From the NCBI GenBank assembly GCA_004026145.2, contig CP034984.1, positions 13,986,041-14,050,040 of the forward strand: a stretch of 64,000 nt of DNA, given 5' to 3'. Made by a program: the position numbers and the translations under genes. Shown here one piece after another: positions 33,449-44,100 of this stretch; position 1 is the stretch's first letter; every line of letters starts with the position of its first letter. This DNA comes from Takifugu bimaculatus. Taxonomy: Eukaryota > Chordata > Actinopteri > Tetraodontiformes > Tetraodontidae. The notes under the pieces are model-generated. The model had not been told where the DNA came from. It did no database searches and saw only the letters and a program-made list of their open reading frames with translations.

Positions 33449-36400
33449 ATGAAGAGAAACCGACACCACAGCAGCAGCGAGGACTCCGACAATGGAAGTA
33501 AGCACACTTTATCTGCCGCGGCTCGTTGAAGTCCGACCGGACCCGGAGGAGGTCCGGACACGTGTTATCCTTTAGGTTAACGGATTTACAGTGAGTAATA
33601 TCAGACCAAGACGAGGGGAACGCTTCAACGGCTTCATAAGAGTTGGCGATTGCACGGAGCATTGGAATGAATAAGCTCCAGAAACCGAGAGAATAGCAGC
33701 ACGTGTGGGTTTTACAAGCAAAGAGTCGACTCATCGTGTTAGATTACAGCGTGCGGCTTCCCCGGCGTCCTGGTGTTCACGTAAACCGTGTTAATCAGAG
33801 CTGTTGGTAGCAGGGCGGTTACAGTGTCTTTACCTAGTTTTACTGTTTAGGCCTCACGGGAAGAAAAGCTTAATCTGAGCAGTGGTTGTAGTTGCTGCTA
33901 ACGACTCGTGTATGAAGGAGTTCCGGTGGAACGCAGGTGGAATCTGGCAAACATGATGGAATCAACACGGGAAATTTACCTGCACGGTCACAACAACTGA
34001 GCTGCTCGTGTTTCCGCTGCAGGTAGTTCAACCTGCTGGTCGCAGCATTCGTCACAGCCCAGGAGGAGCACCGGGCAGAAGCCCTCCGAGGTACGTCTGC
34101 AGGGTCGCGACCCCAAACCTCCGTCTGTCTGCTTGCTTGTTGTCATGGGTTCCTGTCAGGCTTATCGCCTGCAGAAATCTCCTTTTACTTTGATCACCGT
34201 AATCCTCAGTCAAGCTCACACACACTCACTCACTCACTCCTGTCTGCTGTGGGGTCCGGGGCCTCGTGCACGGCCGCCGTGCACACTCGCTGACTATGAC
34301 TCCGCCGCGATCTGATTAACTGGATTCTTCTTCCTGTCTGCTGCTGATTCCGTTTGAACTGTTCTTGAACGTGGACGTTCCTGAAGCGCGTGCGTGTGTT
34401 GTCTCTGCTGTTAAACTGTCGCAGTCGTGTCTCCGTTGTTGGGAGTGAAGGGAGCTTCAGGAGCTGCGTAGTGACTCTGGTTTTCATGCTGCAGGTTTTC
34501 AGAACCGACCTGATCACCGCCATGAAGGTGCACGACTCGTACCAGCTCAACCCCGAAGACTACTATGTGCTCGCCGACCCGTGGAGGCAGGAGTGGGAAA
34601 AGGGCGTCCAGGTCCCAGTCAGCCCCCAGTCCATCCCGCAGCCCGTCGTCAGGTAGGACAGGCGGCGCCACTCTGGCGGCTTCCTGCGGAGCCGCTCTCT
34701 AAATGTATCTTTGTCACACATCGTCTGACTGAAACGGCTCCTGGGCAGAGCGCTGGCAGAGAAGGAGAAGGAGGTCATGTTTGTCAGACCAAAGAAGCTG
34801 ATCCGGACGTCGGGCACCGAGGCGCTGGGCTACGTGGACATCCGGACGCTGGCGGAGGGAATGTGCCGCTACGACCTGAACGAGCAGGACGTGGCCTGGC
34901 TGCAGATGGCTAACGAGCAGTTTGCAGAGATGGGTGAGTCCCGGGTGGGCTCTGGACGGGAGCGTTGGGAATTCTCTGGCACTCTGGAGCAGTCATGCCA
35001 GAGGTGTCCTGCTCTTCCAGCTGTGCCTCCTCTGGATGAGATCACCATGGAAAGAGTGATGGAGGAGTTCGAGCACCGCTGCCACGAGAACATGACGCAC
35101 GCCATGGAAACGGAGGAGGGGCTGGGCATCGAGTACGACGAGGACGTGGTCTGCGACGTCTGCCAGTCGCCCGACGGCGAGGACAACAACGAGATGGTGT
35201 TCTGCGATAAGTGCAACATCTGCGTGCACCAGGTCAGAGGTCACCCTCAAACAGATGTAACGTTCCCCAGATGTGCTCCTGAACGCTGCGTGTCTCCGCC
35301 AGGCCTGTTACTGGCATTCAGAAGGTCCCAAAGGGCAGCTGGCTCTGCCGGATCTGCGCCCTCGGCATCCTACCAAAATGCCAGTTGTGTCCCAAGAAGG
35401 GTGGCGCCATGAAGCCGACCCGGAGTGGAACCAAGTGGGTCCACGTCAGCTGTGCCTTGTGGATCCCAGAGGTGAGGAGCAAAGGTATGTTAATCCTCCT
35501 GTGTTCAGGGTGGATTCTCCCGACCATCCTCAGCAGAAATGTTTCACTGCTGGAGTTTGTAGTTTATCAATCATTTGAAACCTTTTTAAACCTCCTTCAT
35601 CCGTTCTTGAGCAGAACTTTATGAGCTTTACTGAAAGACTGAAACCCATTTGTGTTCATGGCTCCTGCCCAGCAGCATGATGGGACGCTGCCAGGTTCAG
35701 GGAGAACCTTTGAAAACCAGTTTGGCTCCCAGTCCAACGTCTTCACGGGACTCGTGTGTACATTTAAAAACAAAATCCTTCCTCTTTGTGCAGGTGAGCA
35801 TCGGCAATCCAGAGAAAATGGAGCCCATCACCAACGTGTCCCAGATTCCCAGTAACAGATGGGCTCTGATCTGCTGCCTGTGCAAAGAGAAGAGCGGCGC
35901 CTGCATCCAGGTAAGAGAAGCAGCAGAGCCCGTCTCCACGCCGGGCCGACGGCGTGAGGAGGGAGGGGGAAGAAGAGGGAGGAAAAGGCACCATTTTTAA
36001 TGCCAAAGCCTGCCTCAAACTCCCCTCTGCCGTCTCTTCTTCTGTCGTAGTGCTCAGCAAAAAACTGCCGCACGGCCTTCCACGTCACCTGTGGCCTCCA
36101 CGCCAGCCTGGAGATGAACACCATCCTCACCGCGGACGACGAGGTCAAATTCAAGTCTTACTGCCCAAAACATTCAGGGCTGGAAGGCGCCGAGGACAGA
36201 GACTCAGGGGGGGAGGAGGAGTGCTCCAGGGACAAGAAGAGGAGGAGAGGCAGGATGAGAGAGGAGCCAGAGGAGGCAGAAGATGCTGCTGCTTCCTGTT
36301 TGTCGGCCAGCATCACATCTCAGGTCAGCAGCAGAATGTCGGGCGGAGCAGAGACGCTCTGCAGCCACCAGCAGGAGCAGAGGGTCAACCTGCGCAAGCT

Positions 36401-37999
36401 GAAGCTGGAGGCCATGGAGGAGGAGTTCTACCAGTTCGTGGAGGTGGAGGAGGTGGCGCTGGAGCTGAAGCTGTCGGCAGAGGCGGTTGACTTCCTGTAT
36501 CAGTACTGGAAGCTGAAGCGCAAGGCCAACTTCAACCAGCCGCTCCTCACGCCGAAGAAGGACGAGGAGGACAGCTTGGCCCGCCGGGAACAGGAAGTGC
36601 TGCGCCGCCGCCTGCAGCTCTTCACACACCTCCGACAAGACTTGGAGAGGGTGAGTTCCTCCTCCTGCTCCTCCACCTCCCTGGGCAGCAGCAGCAGCAG
36701 CAGCAGCAGAAGTTGGACCGTCAGGCGTTCTACTCTAGATTAAAAGTGCTCTTCTTCAGGTTCGGAACCTGACCTACATGGTGACCCGGAGGGAGAAGAT
36801 GAAGCGCTCGCTGTGGAAGGTCCAAGAGCAGATCTTCCAACACCAGGTCCGCCTGCTGGATCAGCAGCTCCTCACAGGTGATTCTTCAGATGATTCTTCA
36901 CAGGTGTGAGCGTTGGTGGTCTCCATCAGCCTGATCTCATTTGAGCGTCCCAGAGAAGGACGATGGAGAACGCGGCAGCTCATCATCACATAACCTGCGC
37001 TTTGGTCAATTTACCTGGAAATCTAAAGTGCAAACGAGCTCAGATCTGTGTCCACCTTCTGTTCCAGGCGATCCTTCAGAGGAGGACCTGGAGAACATCC
37101 TCTGCCTGGGCCGCTTGTCATCTCCTGACCCCCAGTCTCGTTCTTCCTGCGGTCAGTCCGGTCTGAAAGCCAAACGAGGACCTCTGAAGGTGAAAAAACG
37201 AAAATTCAGCGAGAGGAAGAGCGTGGACTCCCTGCTCGCTCCCGGGAAGGACAGTCCCAGCGGAGGTCTGGGGGGGACGGAGAGCAGAGAGCCTGAGGTT
37301 GAAAGCGAAACCAAAATCAGCCAGGAAATTCCATTTCCGGAGCTGGAGGAACCAGAGGTCGGTCAGGAAACGGTGAAAGTCTGCAAGCTGGAGAGCAGAA
37401 AAGCCCCGAGGAAGGACGCGGCGGGGTCCCCAGAGGAGGAACTGGTGGGAGCGAAAGCAGAGGAGGACCAAGAGGAGCGGAGGAGGAAGAGGAGGAGTGA
37501 CGTGATGGACAGCTTCAGGTTCAAGCATCTGGAGAAGAGCGTCTCCATCCGGCTGGTGGACATCAGGAACTCTGACAGCAACAACTTCAGCATCAACGGA
37601 GCGACCAGGAGCCCCTTCAGCAGCTCCGTCGTGCTGTCCGACGCCGCTGTCGCCAACAAAGCCAACGGCTGGTTGAAGAAAACCTCCGGCGGCTCGCACA
37701 CGCCCAGCAGACCTGCAGCGGGTCACCTCAGAAGCTGGGGGAAGTTCAAGATCCCAAAAAGGAGCGAAAAGACGGCGGGAGAGGAGGAGCAGCTGCTGCG
37801 GCCGCTCACCAACACGCCGTCGCAACCTCGAACCCGCCTCCGCACGGGAGCGGAGAACAAGGGCTACGGCCCGAAGGCGGGCGAGGGCGAGGTGGAGCCC
37901 TGCCTGAAGCGATGCCACTCCCACCAGCTGAGGGGCGACTCTTCTCTGGGCCGGCGCTACGGGTCCGACATCATCCGGCGAGGCGTGCTCGCCTCTTGA
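33449..37999 (+). CDS. jade1: Jade family PHD finger protein 1, with a +1 frameshift in exon 6
   Basis: JADE1 is a scaffold of the HBO1 (KAT7) histone acetyltransferase complex, recognising the H3 tail through PHD fingers. Coding exons: 33449-33497, 34023-34090, 34495-34652, 34749-34933, 35021-35232, 35303-35471, 35794-35910, 36051-36650, 36760-36877, 37068-37999; about 868 residues. It starts MKRNRHHSSSEDSD, then FRTDLITAMKVHDSYQLNPE and YYVLADPWRQEWEKGVQVP. PHD1 includes VVCDVCQSPDGEDNNEMVFC and CNICVHQ. The extended PHD includes CPKKGGAMKPTRSGTKWVHV and NCRTAFHVTCGLHASLEM. FLYQYWKLKRK and LFTHLRQDLERVRNLTYMV follow, and the end DIIRRGVLAS is near the human JADE1 end. Exon 6 is 169 bp where a multiple of three is needed. 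One extra T at about 35312 changes the expected ACYGI to ACYWH, after which the original frame resumes. Paralogues jade2/jade3 are possible; synteny with larp1b and pgrmc2 favours jade1. Confidence 0.92.
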
Positions 38000-38796
38000 T
38001 GTTCGAAGATGCACTGGTGGTGGGGGAAGAATAGCGTCACTGTTTGTACCTTTATTTTTCTGGTAAAAATGCCTAGATTAAAGATATTTATTTTTTATTT
38101 GTAACATATGTAAATCTGGGAAATGTCTGACTTTATTTTGACCCTTTTATTTTATTTTTTTTTCCTAGTAGAACGATGTCAAGTTGCCACATAAACGCTT
38201 GCTCTGATATCTACAGGCAAAAGCACCATCGAAGAAGACGTGATTGTCGCTTGGGACCACAAGCTTCCAGTGTCTCTTCTTTTTTTTATTTTTAAAAAAA
38301 GTATTTAATTTAGCTGCACTTAGCGATGGGAAACATTTTTCCTGTCAATTGAATCAGACTTTAAGGGATTTTGAAGCCCATCGTTCATGTACGGCTACGA
38401 ACAGCAAGTCAAGCTGCCCGCGTAATGCTAATTAAACTCTGGCTGTTAGCATTTTCATCACCAATCAAACAAAAGCAGAATAATGTACTCGAGCGTATCC
38501 ATCTTGTGCCTATTATTTGTTTGCACTACTAGAGGACGGCACAGGAGGGAGGTACGAAGAGTTATTTTTACACTGAAATGGAAAAGCGTTTTGTACCCTC
38601 GGCCGCTGCTCTTACTACTGTTATGCAAAATTAAACGCGTCTCATGGAGAAATAAAACCTCTGGAGGACTAAAATCTCTTTGTTTCCTTAAAGCGCAACG
38701 TTTGTTTGGGATGTTGATAAGCATAAACATCAGTGTCATTGCAGTGTGGGTTTAAGAAACAGGATTTTAATGCTCATGAGTTTAAAAACAATAATC

Positions 38797-39077
38797 TGGG
38801 GAGCAGACGGAGAAAACGGCGAAGAAGAAAGTTCCCTCGGGTGTTGAACTACTATTGACACCCGGTGGCAGAATGAGGATAAAGCAACCACAAAACATTT
38901 TTCTTTACTCCCAAACTGAATGTCATAGCGATAATTAATTAAATTAAAAATAATGTAAGTGAATCTAAAAGGTCGAACTGGAAAGTTAATTCTGGGGAGG
39001 GAAGCAAGAAAGACGCCGAAGAAGAAAGTTCACGCGGATGCCAAGCTCGGCGCCACAGCGCCGCCCTGTGGCAGAAA
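38797..39077. repeat. Two similar diverged blocks, about 80 bp each
   Basis: Blocks at 38797-38876 and 38993-39077 share CTGGGGAG, then CGAAGAAGAAAGTTC, then CGG.TG, and end with GTGGCAGAA. A looser relative with AGAAGAAGAACGCCG and CCACCCTGCGGC lies near 31810-31850. They may be copies of a short dispersed element; the family is not identified. Confidence 0.45.
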
Positions 39078-40055
39078 CCCGTTAACGCAGCCCTTAATCA
39101 CGGAACATTACATTCATTACACAACCATTTTATAGCTCTACGCTTTAAAACTCTTACGAATTCACATTATACGAAATAACAAAAAGCACTGACTTTCGTT
39201 TCCTCCTGGACACCTTAAAGAAACTCTTGTACATGGTCTTTGAGGTACGACGTTTTCGCTTTATTTCCGCAGCAAATAAAATATTAAAATAATATTACGC
39301 TGTGTCTCTTATGTTGAAAGGTTTTCTTGATTGCAAAGGTTTTTTCCCCCGTTTTCAGTTTTGTAATTTAACAAGTCTGAATCGGACTAAACTGAAAACT
39401 ACACGTAAGTCGGCGTCGCACAGCGATTTAAACTATTTATACTGCAAAATAAAGGCAAGATTTTGGATGATTTGGTCACTTTTTAATTGCACGATTCAAC
39501 AGCCGTGAGATCCTGCACAAAAGTGTTTCAGCACTGCATTAAGAAAAAAAAAAAAAGTCAGAAACTGATATTTACAATAGATGCATCACTATGACAACTT
39601 ATACATTATGTACATATTAGTCTCTGGTTTACTAGGACAGTAGTTACAGAATAAAACCCCTATGCTCATGTAACACTTCAGCTCTACAGGGAATTAACAG
39701 TGCTTAGAAAAAACAAAACTGGGCTACATTCACTCAAAACAAGGTTAGAACACAATAAAAACGAAAAAGACTTGCTGCAGCACCTCCGGACTTGCCCTTT
39801 AAACATGTTAAATGAGTAGAAGTTACAAAAATACGCTATTGCATCAGCTGAGTTTTCAGAAAAATGAAGTCAAAGTTAAAAGAAAAACAAAACCTGTTTG
39901 AGTTTAAGCTCAGACTTACACATAAAAGGTGAAAAACGAGTTGACAGGCACTGTTGGGAGTTTAAATACTGTATCATGAAGATTCTGTCACGCCTGAATG
40001 CGGGGACTGTCTCCCCCTGCTGGTTGTGACAGTAATTACAGTGATCATGATAACG

Positions 40056-40073
40056 ACGCCCCCTGGTGGCAGA
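40056..40073 (-). promoter_or_regulatory. CTCF-like motif between jade1 and nsd2
   Basis: On the minus strand TCTGCCACCAGGGGGCGT matches the full CTCF core, the best match in the window. It lies between the convergent 3' ends of jade1 and nsd2. Binding is inferred from the motif. Confidence 0.5.
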
Positions 40074-41126
40074 CACTGGTAAGTGCGTTGACTTAACAAG
40101 TGAAAATTGAACGTTTTGGTTTTTCCAGATCGGATTAACCAAAGTCGCGTCATAAAAACGGACTGAAACGTTTCCTGAACAGCTGAACGCACGTGCAGGA
40201 AATTAACCAGCATCAAGGTGTCTTCAGGCACAATGTTATATTTGTGATTGTTTCCAGTCTTCCAAGTTAGTTTTCTGACTGGACGCACATTTTAACAACT
40301 TGACTTAGTTTTGACAATTTGGTGATTAAAAAAAAGGGTTTGTTTAACAACACGACCTTATCGATCATGATTGCACATCAATAAGTTTAACAAAAAAATA
40401 AAAATCCTTCATTTATCCAGCAAAGGGCCTCAAACCTCCCAGTAGTGTTTTGATGTGAGGCGGCCATCTTTAATCCCTCTGATCTGGACATGCAGGTAGA
40501 TTTAACCATTTATGTTGTTGAGTATACAAATACAACAAAAAGTGATCACAAGTAAACTGCACTAACAGAAAATCACATGTTAAAATCCAAAAGTCTACAG
40601 GTAAATGTAACCTAGGGCTACCAAACAGAAGGACTACCCATAGTGTCTCAATGGTCCATAGTATCTGCCATATATACACTTATATATTTATATATATAAA
40701 AATAAAAACAATCCGTTTGGTTACCTGTCACCTGACACCTGTTCCAGTAATGAAGATTTTGGTCATTGTTAGAGTTTAACGAGGCCACGCCCAGTTTTCC
40801 TTTCAGTACTTCTGCACAAACCTGCTCGTTTCTTTTTTCCTAAGAAATAAAAGAGGGTGGAAATAACATTTAAAAGCTGGCTGGGGGAGGGGTGACTTGG
40901 ATCCACCTGACCGGTGTTTGCGCCACACACCAGCGACTGAACCTGAAAAGGAAACATCTGTGATAACGGCGGGGGGGCGGAGCTTGTGAGACACGGCGAT
41001 TCCCTGATGTGGACGTACAGTGATTTGGTTCTGGAGACCGTGCAGATGTTAAATAGGGGTTTGTCTGGTTCACCAACCAGGAAAGAGAGTCTGGTTTGTT
41101 CTTCCGGCTCTGCGAGGGATCCAAGA

Positions 41127-44100
41127 TCACTCCGCTTTCCTCTTGGAGCTCTTGGTTCTGGCGTTGGAGCCTTTAGGAGGACGGCCGTCGGCGCCGACCG
41201 GGCTCGTAGTGTTCGTTTCAGATCCGTCGTCCCGACCGGGGTTGGTGGGGACGTCCAGCTCCTCGTGCTCCTGGCAGCACAACTGCCCTGTGACAGGAGA
41301 GGGACGCAGCGCCCCCTCCTGGTGACACTTACAGAAGGAGTTGGGGCAGAGCTGGCAGAAGGCCTCCGAGTTTTTCCCGCAGACGTCGCAGTGGTGCCAG
41401 GGACAGTCCCAGCGTCCTGCAGGGGGACAACAGGCCTTTAGAGCTGGGCTCCGACCCAGACACGGTACAGATGTTCCCACACCTGCAGAATCCCCCCACT
41501 AACTCAGAGTTGGTGTCGAGGATGCAGGTTTCTCACCAAAGGGCCTCTTGGTGAGGTTCAGGCAGGACAGGTGATACGCTTTGGTGCAGGTCTTCTTGTC
41601 GCACAGCACCAGCTGACCGCCGTCGCCGCAGCGAAAACACTCGTCCTCCGACTTCTTCCTCCCTTCGCTTTTCCTCTTTTTGTACTTCCTCTTCCCTCGC
41701 TTGGCTTTGGGCTCGGCCGCGTGGCCGTTGGAGTTCTGCAGGAGGAGAAAGGACGTTTGTGGAGGCCGAGGCGACGCCCCAACGCTCCCGACCGGGCTGG
41801 GCTGTCTGCTCACCTTTGGCCGGTCGCCCAGGAAACCGCTGCAGTTGGGAGCGCCGCAGCAGCACGCCGTTTTCTCGTTGCCGAGACAGTCCAGGTTATA
41901 GTTGAACGTCAGCTCGGTTCCTTCCACACAACAAAAAGGAAGAAGGTGAGTTTCGCCGCGAGAGCGCGCGTCCGCGTCCGGTCGCCCCGGGTTACCTGCT
42001 GGGACGTCACAGATGGCGAACAGGCCGACGCGCGTGTCTCCGTTCACCGTCCACTTCTGCGTCTCACAGTTGGGCTGACAGCTGTGGTTCATGAAGCGGG
42101 AGTAGTTCCCCTTCGGCCCGGCGTCAATGATCCGGTCCTTCGTGAACAAACGGCGCTTCAGGAATGTGTCAAACACAAGTGCATTCTGGGGCTTGTAGTA
42201 TCGACTACTGTAATGTTACAGCCGCCCGTGACGCAACATCCCCAATGCAACACTGGCGTCTTCCTCTCGCTCCCAGTTCAGGAGGACGCCGCACGCCGAC
42301 ACACCTGGAGCCAAACGCGTTGCGGCACTGACCTTATCGATGGTCAGCATGTAGAAGTTGGTGACGTTGTTCTCCTGGGCGTACTTGATTCTCGCCCTGC
42401 ACTCCTCCTCGTCGATCAGCTCGCCGATGTACTCGTTCACAAACTCGCCCTGCGTGACACCAGACCAGAAGGTCCTGACCCATCCAGCATCTGGCGGGAG
42501 ATCCAGGTCTCTCAGAGGAGAACCCGCCGCGCTCACCTTCTTGATGTCCCTCAGGGTGATCAGCCCCCAGCCTTTGCCGGGGGTCTTGATGATCTTGGTG
42601 TCGGGGTAGAGCCGCTGGGTGAAGTCCTGGTTGCCGCAGCGCTCCCCGCTGGGACACACCTGCGGGTGGCACTCGTACTGCAGCATGCGGTTCAGACACT
42701 CCGACTCGAAGCCGCACGGCCTCTCGTCCGAGGGTTTGCAGTTGCACTTGGGGATCTCGGAGACGTCGGCGGCGTAGACCTGGACCTTCCCCACGGGTTT
42801 GTTGACCTTGAAATCAAGAGGAGGGGCGTTTTAATGACGGGCGCGGTAACCACGGCGACCGTGCCGTTAGTGTAGCACAGCCAGACCTTGATGAATTTGT
42901 AGGGGGGAGGTTTTCGGCTGTACTGCTGAGCTTCCTTCTTCTCTCGTTTCATCTTTATCTCCTTGAATCGAGCTTCGGCCTCCAGAAGAGCTGAGGACAC
43001 AAAACGCCATCAACATCGGCTTAAAATCGTCTCCTCACATCAGTGACAAACGTCTGCGTCCACAGCCGCTCGGAGGACGTTGAAGAGTCACCGTGCTTGA
43101 AGACTTTGCCGATGCCGGTCCTCTGGTACTTGCTGCCTCTGTCTCCCTCCATGTATGGAAACACTCGGCCCTGGTGAGTCCAGAAGTAGTCCCTGGAACC
43201 GAAGAAGAAGACGGGGAACTCTCCGATCTCGTGTCGAAGGTGCTGGATGTTGGTGGGGATGTTTCTGGGATGGTGGATCTCTGCCGGCCACCACCTGAGG
43301 ACGACACGCTGCAGCTCAGCCAGACAGACTCGGGAACGTCGGGATGGACGAGGCTCACCTTCCCCTCACCTGTATTTCCCCAACTTCACCCAGATGATGT
43401 CTCTGTATTTGGGCTTCTTTCCGGCTCTGCAGTCGTTGCAGAACCAGCTCCCGTCGGGCATGGCGATGTTCAGGCAGTCGGGGTGAAAGGCTGCGGGACA
43501 CGATTCGCAGCACAGCAGCTGTCCTCCTGGAAGCAGCAGAAACCGGGTCAAACCAAAGCCGAGGCGGCGCTCCCGCAGCTCCCGGAGCGAGGAGGAGACC
43601 GACCGACCGACCTTTGGAGCAGACGAAGCACCAGCTGACGTTGACGTGGCTGTGGTGCCTGTACGCCTTCTTGGCGTTAAAGTGGTTGGTGCAGATAATG
43701 GCGGTGCTGGTGACCATCTCGCTCCCGGCCGCCACGCACAGGTCGCCGGCGTGGTACGCCACGGGGCAGCGCAGGCAGCGCATTAACCTGCCTACAGGTG
43801 AGAGCGCACGGGCGTTAAGAGCCTGTCGGCAGAGCCGAGGGGCAGCGGGGACGCGGCCTCACCTTTGCTGGGCTTGTGCTTGGTGCGGCTGCTGCAGCAG
43901 CAGCCCAGGCAGGTGTGCAGCGGGCAGCGGAACCCCTTGTTGTCAAACACCGTGAGCGGGTTGAGGCGGATGCACGCTTCGTGGTAGAACTTACCACAGT
44001 GGGGGACGTGGCAGCGCCGCACCGAGCCCTCCGACTTCTTACAGTGGAAACACGAGTGAACTCCTGGGAGACATTTAGAGTTCAATAGCGTGCTAACAAC

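Larger units (their letters stand above)
38000..41126. other. Convergent 3' regions of jade1 and nsd2
   Basis: The jade1 3' UTR probably ends near 38080 or 38650 (ATTAAA/AATAAA). The nsd2 3' UTR extends down from 41126, with a reverse-strand AATAAA near 39258. The sequence is AT-rich and contains a pair of similar blocks (about 38800 and 39000) and a CTCF-like site at 40056. No coding sequence recognised. Confidence 0.5.

Noticed and set aside
37118..38014. 298-codon open frame on the minus strand
   Set aside because: Exactly antisense to the last jade1 exon, whose protein ends in the family C-terminus. No recognisable domain in the antisense frame.
41571..42875. 434-codon open frame on the plus strand
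   Set aside because: It runs antisense across the nsd2 AWS and SET exons and their introns. Those exons have clear domains and consistent splice phases; the long frame is a by-product of GC-rich codons.
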